In this document: piece by piece, positions 18,648 through 27,158 of the stretch
Numbering within the stretch: the stretch's first letter is position 1
Layout of the letters: every line of letters begins with the position of its first letter
Assembly (NCBI RefSeq): GCF_003610295.1
Contig: NZ_RAPV01000001.1
Span: 6,262,001-6,326,000, forward strand
Reading direction: 5' to 3'
From: Paraburkholderia sp. BL23I1N1
Lineage (GTDB): Bacteria > Pseudomonadota > Gammaproteobacteria > Burkholderiales > Burkholderiaceae
DNA length: 64,000 nt
Position numbers and translations under genes: made by a program
The notes under the pieces: generated by a model
Told to the model about the DNA's origin: nothing
What the model saw: only the letters and a program-made list of their open reading frames with translations
Databases searched by the model: none

Positions 18648-20663
18648 TCAGTTTGCCGGTGAAATGAGGAGCAAAACCGGAGTTCCGCGACAGTCCAGTC
18701 TCGTCAGTACCTCTGCCCCACTGCTTTCCGGCCACGCGTCTCCAGCATCCAACTCGGGCGCCGCCGCGTTCCTGGCATGCAGGATGTTCAATGGCCACGA
18801 CTGGCGATTCAGGCGCTCATGTTCAAGGGAGCCTACCCAAATGGGTACGGGCGCGGTGCCGCGCTCATTTTGCACCGCATAGCCACTTGGCCAGAAGCGT
18901 AGGACATCACGTTCGTCGCGCGCGTTGCCCGGACGAACAAAAACAAGCGGCGACGGTACCCCGTCGTTCAGTTTCGGCAGTACCGGAAGCGCAATCGCCG
19001 CGGCCTCCGGCGAGACGACAGAAAGCAGGCTGCGCGCAGAAACCGAGATCCCTTCGATCCAGGTTCTGCTTCGAAGGCCGCTTCTTATATCGTCTGCGTT
19101 TGCGGACCACTGAAAGGCCATAGGCTCTCTCCGGTCCCCTGACATGTCGGCGCGATAACACGGTAACTTGTTCGATAGCGAATTGATCCAATGTGACACC
19201 GTCGTCAGCATGAGCGTTTGGGTCGCGTTGCCGCTCAGCCTTGGTACTGGAGGGGCAAAGGCGAGTTGCACTGCAACGCTTACACACACAACGCCAAGCA
19301 TGAGGGCCGGCATGAGCCTTCGCGATGGTGGCACTCTGGGGTGCCGCCACACGGCGGTTAATGCTACGACAGAAATCCACACAGCCGCGAGCGCGGCGCC
19401 GCCGATTGCATCAGAAAACCAGAACTGACCGAAGTAAAGTCCTGCCAGCGCAATGAAGAGGACAACAACAGCACTCACTGTGGCAACGAAAACACCTGCC
19501 AATGAACCCACCCGGCGCGTCAGCAAAAATGCGAGAAAACCATAAATGATGACCGCAGCGGCAACATGAGTACTCGGAAACACGTGTACGTCGGACTGGA
19601 GCGAACCTGGCGGAGTCCGGCGTATCGCCAGATGAATGGCAAATATCAATAGCTGGGAAAAAACAACGGCGCCCAGCCAGTACGCCAGGGTGCGCCAACG
19701 ACGTTCCCATATCATCCAAAGCGCCACTGTCACAGCGAGCGCTGCCAGCGTGGCAATGCTACCCAACGTTGCGAGACCCGACAGCGTGATATCACCCCAA
19801 GTCGTGCGCATGGATTGAAGAAAGTGATAGACCGACACGTCAATCCCCACCTTCGGATTGCCGTGAATTGCCTCGTCGAGGACGTCGAAGAAAACCCAGG
19901 CGGAGAAAAGAACCACTGCCGATGTCACAACCATAAAGCCAGCGACCGGACGCTCGGGGTCCAAGGCTCGCAGGACGAAGCGACCCGGCTGTGTCCTGTG
20001 AGCACCGGCCCAATTCAGAAGGCCGTGGCGCATTGCACCGCCCCAGGCGTTGATGTGCGCCAGAAGAAAGCGAGCGCCACGAAAGCCCAGCCACACTATT
20101 GAGACCACGAGCGTGATTGTGACAACAAGACGGAAGGACACTCCGCTCACCAGTTGGACCGACGCACCGAATACGACGCCCAACAGGATGTAAGCGGATG
20201 CCCAGAGCAATGCCGAAAAGACATTCACCCCATAAAAACGCGCGGGCGTCATCCCCGCCATTCCCGCTACCACCGGGACAATCGCGCGTACCGGCCCGAT
20301 GAATCTTGCGAGCACCACACTCTTGGCGCCATGCCTGGCGAAAAACACGTATCCCGCGTCGAGCAACTGCGGGTGAGCCCGAAAAGGCAACAGGCGGGAG
20401 ATTCTGGTCCTGTAACGGCGACCAAGCCAGTAGCTGAAGCCATCACCCGCTACCGCGCCAGTAATTGTGCATGCGAAGACCCATCCAAGACCCAAGGTTC
20501 CAGTTCCCACAAGCGCACCGGCCACGAAAATGGCCGAGCTACCGGGAATGAAGGTACCTACAACGGCGATGGCTTCAAGAAACGCGGCGAGGAATATCAC
20601 CGTAAGCGTCCACACCGGATGCCCAGCAAGCAGATGCAACATGTGGAAATACGCGTGCTCCAT
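18648..20663 (-). CDS. DedA-PAP2-LssY_C fusion membrane protein, copy 1
   Basis: Inner-membrane protein of 671 residues with three fused domains: DedA/VTT (about 1-200; FLEAIAVVGTFIPGSSAIF, ARFIGPVRAIVPVVAGMAGM), PAP2 (about 250-450) and LssY C-terminal domain (about 480-665; LPVLPKLNDGVPSPLVFVRP, RDERDVLRFWPSGYAV). PAP2 motif 2 keeps His (FPSTHVA). Motif 3 is GLYFGQFWFSDAIGG, with Gly and Phe replacing the Arg and nucleophilic His, so phosphatase activity is doubtful. A full-length paralogue lies at 49060-51066 on the other strand. Such proteins are linked to lipid or undecaprenyl-phosphate metabolism. Confidence 0.88.
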   Translation of the reverse strand: MEHAYFHMLHLLAGHPVWTLTVIFLAAFLEAIAVVGTFIPGSSAIFVAGALVGTGTLGLGWVFACTITGAVAGDGFSYWLGRRYRTRISRLLPFRAHPQLLDAGYVFFARHGAKSVVLARFIGPVRAIVPVVAGMAGMTPARFYGVNVFSALLWASAYILLGVVFGASVQLVSGVSFRLVVTITLVVSIVWLGFRGARFLLAHINAWGGAMRHGLLNWAGAHRTQPGRFVLRALDPERPVAGFMVVTSAVVLFSAWVFFDVLDEAIHGNPKVGIDVSVYHFLQSMRTTWGDITLSGLATLGSIATLAALAVTVALWMIWERRWRTLAYWLGAVVFSQLLIFAIHLAIRRTPPGSLQSDVHVFPSTHVAAAVIIYGFLAFLLTRRVGSLAGVFVATVSAVVVLFIALAGLYFGQFWFSDAIGGAALAAVWISVVALTAVWRHPRVPPSRRLMPALMLGVVCVSVAVQLAFAPPVPRLSGNATQTLMLTTVSHWINSLSNKLPCYRADMSGDRREPMAFQWSANADDIRSGLRSRTWIEGISVSARSLLSVVSPEAAAIALPVLPKLNDGVPSPLVFVRPGNARDERDVLRFWPSGYAVQNERGTAPVPIWVGSLEHERLNRQSWPLNILHARNAAAPELDAGDAWPESSGAEVLTRLDCRGTPVLLLISPAN

Positions 20664-20988
20664 CTACATCTCCCACGTCCATGCGCAATCTGATGCCATT
20701 GCCTACAGGATAGCGCCGGGTTCCGTCAAGCTCCCGGGGACAACTTTGATTTGAGGATTGTGGTGATTGAGTTCGCCGGAAATACCGCAGCCTCGCCGCA
20801 GGGATTCAGTCCAAATTGCCGGTTCCGGTCGGGACAATTCTGGGTGAACGTCGACAGCTCTCGCTGGTGCATACCTCGGGTCGATCAGTGACATGTGCAT
20901 CGCAAGTATCCCGTGACGGTAGCTACCGGCGAACCTCCCAATCTTAAGGGTCCCCAATCGGGTGCTCACAGGTGCCGGCGTAGCCCGC
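20664..20988. other. Intergenic region without recognised features
   Basis: Nothing convincing on either strand between the fusion gene start and the diguanylate cyclase stop. Confidence 0.3.
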
Positions 20989-21775
20989 TCACGCAGAGGA
21001 GAACGGCGAAACCCTGTTCCGGCCGGTGGCCTTGGCATTGTATAGCGCTTCATCAGCAGCCCTGATCACTGCGGATACATCGTCGTCCTGTTCCGGCTCC
21101 CAGCTGGCCATGCCGATGCTGGCGGTCACGCGTCCGTATTCGCTGCCTGCATGTTCAATGGCCAGTTCGCTGATAGCCTCGCGGATCTGTTCGGCGATCT
21201 GCGCGGCACCCGCGGGCGGGGTGTCCGGCAGTACCACGACGAACTCCTCCCCGCCGTAGCGCGCCGCACTGTCCAGGGGCCGCCGGATGTTATCCCCGAT
21301 GCAGCGTGCCACCGTAGCGAGCGCATCGTCGCCCGCCAGGTGTCCGTAGGTGTCGTTGTAGGCCTTGAACCGGTCGATATCGACGAATAGTAGCGAAAAC
21401 ATGCTGCGCATGCGTCGGGCCCGACGCCACTCCTGATCGAGAATCTCTCCCAGCGTGCGGCGGTTGTTGAGGCCGGTCAGGCCGTCGATTCTCGCGAGCA
21501 GTTTCAGTTCCGATTCGGCACGCATCCGGCGCCGCAACTGCGCGCCCAGCATGAACGACAACGCGACGAAGGCGAGACTGAACGCGACCATTAGTGAACC
21601 GATCGTCATCGCGCGTCGTCGCCAGGCCGCATAGATATCCTTCTCGGCCTCGGCCACCATGATGATCAGCGGGAGATCGGGGAAATTCCTGAAGAAGTAC
21701 AGTCGGCGCATCCCGTCAATCGAGGCGGTGTCAGAGAAACTGCCTTCCGGTGCCGACCTGAAATGGCGGAACGTG
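20989..21775 (-). pseudogene. Diguanylate cyclase with GGDEF domain, 5' truncated
   Basis: C-terminal part of a membrane-anchored diguanylate cyclase. Visible parts are the end of a periplasmic sensor (SIDGMRRLYFFRNFPDLPLI), a membrane helix (MTIGSLMVAFSLAFVALSFML region) and a complete GGDEF domain: DGLTGLNNRRTL, FVDIDRFKAYNDTYGHLAGD, active-site GGEEF, and an inhibitory site RPLD exactly five residues before it. Sensor homology stops near 21775, where an NRAMP gene fragment begins on the opposite strand. The frame continues to 21984 only as antisense of that fragment. Residual expression from an internal start is possible. Confidence 0.8.
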
Positions 21776-22665
21776 CTGGCCTTGCTGATATCGCGGCCGA
21801 CGTCGTCGCATTGGGTGTCGGTGCACAACTCGTCTGGGGCGGATCGGTACCGCTGTTCGCCGCCGCGTCCGGCGTCCTGTCGATGGCGCTTCAATTGTTC
21901 GTACCTTATGCGCGCTATGCACGGATTCTGAAATGGCTTGCGGTGGGCCTGTTTGCGTACGCCGGGGTGACGGTAGTCAGCCATACGCCATGGCAGACGC
22001 TCGCCCTAGGCGCAGTCGTGCCGCAGATCACATGGAGCGAGGACTACTTCACGATGCTGCTCGCGGTGCTCGGTACGACGATCAGTCCGTATCTGCTTTT
22101 TTCCCAAGCCGAACAGCAGATCGAAGAGCAGCGACCACCATCGCAATTTCAATCAAGAACGGGCGACCCGGCAAGCCATACGCGCAGCCCACATTTGAAA
22201 ATAATGCGCCGCGACACGCTGATCAGAACGGCTCTCTCCAACGGGGTTGGCCTGTTCATCATGGCAGCAGCCGCAGCGACATTGCATGCAACCGGACACG
22301 GTCTCGCCAATCCCAACGACGCCGCAAGCGTACTTCGTCCGCTTGTCGGTGACTACGCATCACATGTGATGGGGATTGCGTTCATCGGCACCGCCCTGCT
22401 CGCGCTGCCTCCGCTCGCCGGGTCGGCCACCAATGCAGTAGTGAGCGCGCGCGACCGACTCACGGGCAAACAACACAACCGGCCGGTTGCGCGAGCCCTA
22501 CTCGTCGTGATGGCGCTCGGCGTGTCGATCGGAGTGGCGCTAACACTCGTGAATGTCGAGCCGATTCGCGCGCTTTACTGGAGCGCTGTGCTCAATGGAG
22601 AAACAAAGAGCGGCGCCGCCGGCCTGGTGTCGGGACGCCGCCTGAATCACACACCCGCAGGATAG
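21776..22665 (+). pseudogene. NRAMP-family metal transporter fragment, both ends missing
   Basis: Central part of a divalent-metal transporter. Recognisable segments run from LADIAADVVALGVGAQLVWG (helix 3 region) through PYARYARILKWLAVGLFAYA, the helix 6 motif GTTISPYLLFSQA and LVNVEPIRALYWSAVLNG. Helices 1-2 with the DPG motif are absent at the left junction, and after VLNG the frame runs into unrelated sequence to 22665. It also carries Ser where classical MntH has Met in the MPH motif. It starts where the diguanylate cyclase is cut, so one event removed the 5' ends of both genes. Confidence 0.82.
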
Positions 22666-23057
22666 GACACCGCACGAGTGACCCGAAAATACCGTTCGCC
22701 GTTGCTCGTTTCAAGACGAAAAATCTTCGTTTGTAACAATGGCACAAGCATTATTTACATCATCAAATCTGGTGATTTTCACCACGCGACGGACCGCGCC
22801 GATCCTTCGGGGTGGCTGCATGACGGTCGCGTTTTCGTGAATTTACAAATCCGAAAATTTCTTACAAAAAGCTGCTCATCGATCGAATCCGGCTAATACC
22901 GTGCCCGAGCTCACCGTGTATGAGGATTTCCCCGATCTTAAGATTTCCCTCAGTGCGCCGATGTAACCCGAGCCGCAGGCTACAATCCCCCTCGGTGCAA
23001 ATTTCAAGCACCCGTAAGTGCTGGTGTGCGTCTACGACCAATAAAGAGGGACGACGG
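22666..23057. other. AT-richer intergenic stretch
   Basis: About 390 bp lower in G+C than the surroundings, notably 22720-22870. No gene supported. Consistent with foreign or decayed DNA. Confidence 0.35.
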
Positions 23058-23325
23058 ATGTCGCGCGTGAAAACTGACGGCACCCCCATCGCGAAAGCTC
23101 GCGCAACTTACGTGCTTGAACTGGCGCGAGGGTGTTCATACATCGATAGTACGTTGAGCCCAGACACGCGCCATCGCAGAAATAATCGGCGAATTTCGCG
23201 AATTGTATGGGGATCAGGAACTCGCGATTTTTCGAAAACTGCTTGCCGAAAATCTGCGGCGCAGGGGCAAACAGGACGCCGCGTCTGCCGTCGTCAACTT
23301 CAAACTTGCCGGTCAGCTCCGGTGA
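23058..23325 (+). pseudogene. Broken short gene of unknown family
   Basis: An ATG at 23058 with AGAGGG seven bases upstream begins MSRVKTDGTPIAKARATYVL. About 30 codons later the sensible reading moves +1, where an open stretch from 23158 reads AEIIGEFRELYGDQELAIFR and continues as helix-rich protein to TGA 23323-23325, ending VVNFKLAGQLR. Joined across one frameshift it would encode about 88 residues. The second part has the composition of real protein but no family is recognised. Confidence 0.4.
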
Positions 23326-23545
23326 CTAACATCGCGTGTGGTTGCTGTGAGCGGATGATGTTGGCAGGCAATTGAAAATAGAACAAGGTGCGGCGACCTG
23401 CAAAGCCGTTTTGGCCGACTGAAAAGTGCTCTTCGAGTGCGTCACGTGAAACGGTGCCTTCGACCTCGCGGCCGCGGACTGACAGCAAGGAAACCACGGC
23501 GCATCCGTCCGACGAGACGGCGGTCGCGCGATCAGGAACTTCCAT
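23300..23545 (-). CDS. Short DUF1488-like protein or fragment
   Basis: Reads MEVPDRATAVSSDGCAVVSL from ATG 23545. The run VRGREVEGTVSRDALEEHF resembles DUF1488 proteins, in which a domain with VDGxxVxCxIxxEALEDHF is typical. The C-terminal half (FAGRRTLFYFQLPANIIRS) fits less well. It overlaps the tail of the broken plus-strand gene by 26 bp. It may be a diverged or decayed member; the start could also be 23572. Confidence 0.35.
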   Translation of the reverse strand: MEVPDRATAVSSDGCAVVSLLSVRGREVEGTVSRDALEEHFSVGQNGFAGRRTLFYFQLPANIIRSQQPHAMLVTGADRQV

Positions 23546-23572
23546 GCCGCATCTCGAAGATATCATTCGCAA

Positions 23573-24158
23573 CGTTCCTTTGTGCGGAACTGCGCAGCGA
23601 TAAATCTACCAGAAGTCAGAATCAGCGCGATCACCGACGAGGTAACGTTGCAGCCCCGTCAAGCGTTTGTGAACAACGATTGCCATGGTTCGTGTCGAGT
23701 ACTCACGATTTGCTCAGGCCGGCGTCGCTGTAAGCGGTTCTGTTTTCGGTGGTGGCCACAGCTGGCACGGACGTTTAGTTGCGTATTTGAAATCAACGTT
23801 TCTCACGAATAGTGAGCTTTTTCAGGAGCAGCGTGTGCCACGAACCCGCCGGTCCCTCGACACCACAGCGTGAGAACACCAATGAGACTGGATTCACGAG
23901 TGAGAACGCAATAGTCGTTTCTGAAGAAGCGTTCCTAGATTGCGGCGCGTATCGGTAACGACGTGAATGTAGATGGCGTCGTCGGATGCAGTGATGTCGC
24001 CGTAGCGGTCAGCGACGATTTTTTCAGTGATGTGAGCGGACACCTGGCATCCGCCATAGCGGTCATTGATTGAGTTGCGCCGGCGAGTTTGAAAACGGAC
24101 GTTATAGGTCGCGCACGGAGGAACCACGCCCTCGCGTCGCCGGACTCCCTGTGCTCTA
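23573..24158. other. Gene-poor stretch before the toxin-antitoxin pair
   Basis: No supported gene. A minus-strand frame ending at 23894 (with ITEKIVADRYGDITASDDAI) looks protein-like but could not be assigned and overlaps the TumE promoter. Confidence 0.3.
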
Positions 24159-24206
24159 TTATGGCGCTTGACGCCATAACGCTCATATGGCATCCTACGC
24201 CATATG
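24159..24206 (+). promoter_or_regulatory. Double operator of the tumE-tumA pair
   Basis: Two inverted repeats with the same core and spacing, ATGGC-N7-GCCAT: at 24161-24177 (extended TTATGGCG-N5-CGCCATAA, 24159-24179) and at 24187-24203 (extended CATATGGC-N7-GCCATATG, 24184-24206). Their centres are 26 bp apart. The second contains the tumE start codon. This is the layout expected for cooperative autorepression by the antitoxin or the complex. Confidence 0.75.
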
Positions 24207-24497
24207 AAGTTGAAGGCCACACTCCTATTCGAGGACCGAACCGTCTACCCAGACGGGGCGATTCTCGAAATGCGCATCTGGCGACTTCCGGAAAGCGACG
24301 CCGAAAGACCGCACGGTCTCAAGTACAGCCTGTTTTACGGTCGTGCAGGCCAGCGAATCATCGGCTACGACAATGAGCGGGGCAAAGGCGACCACCGGCA
24401 CTATCGCGATCAGGAAGAGCCGTACGCGTTTTCGACACCTGAGCAGATGGTGGCTGATTTTCTAGATGATGTAGAACGTGAGCGAGGTGAATCATGA
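24204..24497 (+). CDS. tumE: TumE-family toxin (DUF6516-like)
   Basis: Protein of 97 residues resembling the TumE toxin family. It is a compact beta-rich protein: MKLKATLLFEDRTVYPDGAI, EMRIWRLPES, HGLKYSLFYG, then IIGYDNERGKGDHRHYRDQE and a C-terminal helix TPEQMVADFLDDVERERGES. The DNERGKGDHRH segment is the most conserved part of the family as remembered and likely the active surface. It overlaps the next gene by four bases (ATGA), and its start codon lies within an operator palindrome. Mechanism is not established from sequence. Confidence 0.75.
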   Translation: MKLKATLLFEDRTVYPDGAILEMRIWRLPESDAERPHGLKYSLFYGRAGQRIIGYDNERGKGDHRHYRDQEEPYAFSTPEQMVADFLDDVERERGES

Positions 24498-24838
24498 GCA
24501 AACTTAATGTGCATGTTGGTGGTACGCGCGATATGGGTCGTCGATTTGCAGCGGCGTTCAACCGTGCTCAGGCAGGTGAGAATTTCGAAGAGCGGCACGT
24601 GACGTTTTTGTCGCTCGAGGAGATGCTGGCTGCGCTGTCGCCAAAACGCCTCGAGATGCTTCGTCATCTACATCGCGAAGGCGCAGAGAACGTGAAGGCG
24701 TTGGCAACTGCGCTCGATCGGGACTACAAACGGGTCTACGAAGACGTGGTGATTCTGGAGAATGCCGGCCTTGTCGTGCGTGAAGAAGGACGGCTGAGCG
24801 CGCCGTGGGACACGTTGACGGCCGAGGTTTCCTTGTAA
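24494..24838 (+). CDS. tumA: TumA-type antitoxin, winged-helix DNA-binding protein
   Basis: Protein of 114 residues. The C-terminal half is a winged helix of the HVO_A0114-like type: LSPKRLEMLRHLHREGAENV, then KALATALDRDYKRVYEDVVI as helix-turn-helix and LENAGLVVREEGRLSAPWD as wing. The N-terminal half (GRRFAAAFNRAQAGENFEER) probably binds the toxin. It follows tumE with a four-base overlap. The toxin-before-antitoxin order matches the family. The twin ATGGC/GCCAT repeats upstream are its probable binding sites. Confidence 0.78.
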   Translation: MSKLNVHVGGTRDMGRRFAAAFNRAQAGENFEERHVTFLSLEEMLAALSPKRLEMLRHLHREGAENVKALATALDRDYKRVYEDVVILENAGLVVREEGRLSAPWDTLTAEVSL

Positions 24839-24880
24839 CGGCTTTGTCACGTTGACGCAGCGGTCAGTTAAGATGAAGCG

Positions 24881-24985
24881 ATGAAGAAAACGAAATCGCT
24901 GTATCACGGTCACCGATTCCCGGCTTCAATTATCAGCCACGCTGTTTGATGGTACTTCCGCTTCCAGCTCAGCCTGCGCGATAGA
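24881..24985 (+). pseudogene. IS6-family transposase remnant, N-terminal 35 codons with a nonsense codon
   Basis: Starts MKKTKSLYHGHRFPASIISH, then AV, a TGA stop (24947-24949), then WYFRFQLSLRD. This is the recognisable N-terminus of IS6-family transposases (HGHRFPxxxISHAVRWYxRFxLSLRD), with the Arg codon CGA changed to TGA. Homology ends at about 24982. GGCTTTGTCACG at 24840-24851, right after the tumA stop, resembles an IS6 terminal repeat. The rest of the element is absent. Confidence 0.75.
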
Positions 24986-25142
24986 CAAGTTCGGCGCCGG
25001 CTTCGCGCACCGAGTCAAGGCTGCCCGGCGCCAGCCGGGCAGCACATGGCATCTTGATGAGAGGTGTTCGTGATGTTACGCGGTGAGCCACACAGCGGGA
25101 CATGATGCTGCCGCCCACTGTCACCGACGGGAGTTGCAGCCG

Positions 25143-25615
25143 ATGAAACATTCCACCTCCACCTTGTTGTCTGCCCTACTGCTCGTTGCCGGCTGCATGT
25201 TGCAGTCGGCCTGCGCCGAGCCACTGCTGACAGAGCCCGTCTATGACTTCGACTGGCATCTGGGCGGTACCACCGATATCCGGCCTTACCAGGTGTTCGA
25301 TGATGGGCAGAAAATCTACCTGCAGTTCGACGATCCCAGACATGTGCCCGCCATTTTCGCCGACACACGGGCGGCCTTGTGCTCCTGCGCTGGCATCCCG
25401 ACCCGCCCTACGTTTTAGTCGACCAGATGGAATCTGCACTGGTTTTCCGCGCTGCGGGCCAGGTTGCGCGCGCTACACGCGCCATACCGGATGGGCCTCC
25501 AGGGGCAGCACCCTTCGGTACAGCCCGCCCGAAAACAGAGACATCTGCCATAAGGTCTTCGGATACAGACCGCGCCGCAACCCACGACACAGAACCTCCG
25601 TCCAATAACCGGTAG
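25143..25615 (+). pseudogene. VirB9/TrbG (CagX)-like conjugation protein, frameshifted
   Basis: Starts at ATG 25143 with a signal peptide (MKHSTSTLLSALLLVAG...SACA). The mature part, FDWHLGGTTDIRPYQVFDDG and KIYLQFDDPRHVPAIFADT, matches the beta-domain of VirB9/TrbG/CagX secretion-channel proteins (VFDDGxKxYxQF). Near 25375 the frame slips by one base: reading continues as LLRWHPDPPYVLVDQMESAL and VFRAAGQVARATRAIP in the frame that ends at 25615. A missing G in GCCTTGTGCTCC would explain it. No other conjugation gene is present, so this is a relic of an integrative or plasmid element. Confidence 0.65.
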
Positions 25616-25657
25616 ACCACGCCTGCGCGCAGCTAGTACAACATCCCGTAAATACGT

Positions 25658-25957
25658 TTAATAATTATCAGGCTGCAAATAAGGCTGCAGGAGCGTGACG
25701 ACCACATCGGCCATTTCGTCGAGCGAACCCGTGCCCGGCAGCGGTTCCCAACGCCCACTATGGCTGCGAAAGGCGGCGCCATATCGATTGCGGCCGAGCT
25801 CGGTGAGGCGCGCCACGACGGTTGGCTCGTCATTATCCAGACGTTTGATCAGCAAGTGGCGCCCGTAGGCTTGCGTGACGATCTGCTCATGACCGAGCAG
25901 GCTGCGCAGTTGACGCTGCAGTTCAGCAGCGTGGTGTTTGGCGGGTACAGCTGGCAT
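25658..25957 (-). CDS. Accessory (passenger) protein within the IS630 element, 99 aa
   Basis: Starts MPAVPAKHHAAELQRQLRSL and continues LGHEQIVTQAYGRHLLIKRL, ending VVVTLLQPYLQPDNY. It reads as an alpha/beta protein with a long first helix and a beta hairpin (RYGAAFRSHSGRWEPLPGTG). No known family is recognised. It lies wholly inside the IS630 inverted repeats, 13 bp after the transposase stop and 22 bp from the element end, so it is cargo or part of the element. It is free of stop codons although the transposase is broken. Confidence 0.6.
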   Translation of the reverse strand: MPAVPAKHHAAELQRQLRSLLGHEQIVTQAYGRHLLIKRLDNDEPTVVARLTELGRNRYGAAFRSHSGRWEPLPGTGSLDEMADVVVTLLQPYLQPDNY

Positions 25958-25970
25958 CTGCGTTCCTCGA

Positions 25971-27053
25971 TTACGATGCACCGCTTTGCAGCGGATAGCC
26001 CCGGAAACTCCATTTGAAGGGGCGTGCGGCCTGATTGTGCTCGCCGACGAACTGCCCGGTGCGCTCGCGCAGGTGCGCGGTGCTGGTGTGGCTGGCATGG
26101 CGCAGCACCCGGCGCGTATAACGGGCAAACCAGAGTTCGATCTGATTGACCCAGCTTGCGTGCAACGGCGTGAAGTGGAAGTGAAACCGCTTGCCATGCC
26201 GCGCATTGAACGCCTGCCAGACGGCCTGCGCGCGATGCGTGTTCAGATTGTCCCAAACCACGTGCACCTGTTTATCTGGGTACGCGCCTGCCACGCGTTC
26301 CATGAAGGCTACCAGATCGTCCTGGGTGCGCCGCTCGCGGCACTCTGCCAACACCTTTCCGGTATGCACATCGAGCGCAGCAATCAACGCCTGGGTGCCG
26401 TGACGGATATATTCGAATTCACGGCGACGCAGCCGTCCTGGCGCGGGTGCCCGTCCCGGGTGCTTGCGCTCAATGGCCTGAATGCCGGTCTTCTCGTCGA
26501 TGCTGAGCACTACCGCGTTTCGCGGCGCCTTGCGCTACAGCTTGCAAATCACGTTGACCTTCTCGCGAAAGGCCGGGTCTGGACTGTGCAGCCATTGCCG
26601 GACCCGCTGCGGGCGTACGTCGCCGGCCTGCAGAATGCGCTGCACGTGACTGCGGCTGATCTGCCCGACGACGCCGCGCTCCACGGCACGCGCCGCAATC
26701 TCGTCGAGTGTCGGCGTGACCCGTTCCTCAGGCTCCTGCGCTTCACACGCCAGCGCAATCAACTGCAGTCGCGCTTCGTGCGTGATGCGTGGCGGACGGC
26801 CACTGCGCTCGCCCTCGCGAATACCCTGGCTACCTTGCCGGGCAATGCGCTTGCGCCACAGGCAGACCGTTTGCACCGAGACACCCAGTTCCCGCGCAAT
26901 CACCGTATTGGAGTGACCCTCGTGGGCCCACAACGCGATACGCGCCCGCATCACATCTCGCTGCATAGCCGTCTTCCGCTCAATCAGCGATAGCAGTTCC
27001 TGTCGTTCTTTATTCGCCAGCTTCACTGGCGTTGCACGGCGGCCTCGGCTCAT
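25971..27053 (-). pseudogene. IS630-family transposase interrupted by an amber codon
   Basis: The N-terminal part (26535-27053) carries a helix-turn-helix: NTVIARELGVSVQTVCLWRK, then GERSGRPPRI. The C-terminal part (25971-26534) carries the DDE/D catalytic domain with LSIDEKTGIQA, VVWDNLNTHRAQ and HASWVNQIELWFARY. Both are in one frame; only a TAG at 26535-26537 separates VNVICKL from RKAPRNAVVLSIDEKTG. Relatives have Tyr there, so one substitution inactivates the gene. Without readthrough no transposition is expected. Confidence 0.88.
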
Positions 27054-27158
27054 CCGGTCATGATAACCGGGGCAGTTTATTATTCAATCTATTTTCGGGA
27101 TGTTGTACTAGGTGGATTCTTGGTTTAAAAGAAAATGGCTGAAAAACGCCGAAATCCT

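Larger units (their letters stand above)
25636..27108 (-). mobile_element. IS630-family element with two genes, flanked by TA
   Basis: A 1473-bp element with matching ends: GTACAACATCCCG at 25636-25648 and its reverse complement at 27096-27108, then AT-rich inner ends. Both sides carry the dinucleotide TA (25634-25635 and 27109-27110), the target duplication of IS630/Tc1-mariner elements. Inside, on the minus strand, are a transposase interrupted by one amber codon and a second gene of 99 codons 13 bp downstream. The left flank is the VirB9-like relic, the right flank the tRNA-like sequence. Confidence 0.85.

Noticed and set aside
23894..24220. Minus-strand frame with protein-like tail (ITEKIVADRYGDITASDD)
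   Set aside because: Overlaps the tumE operator and start, and could not be matched to a family; possibly a phage-protein relic but unsupported.
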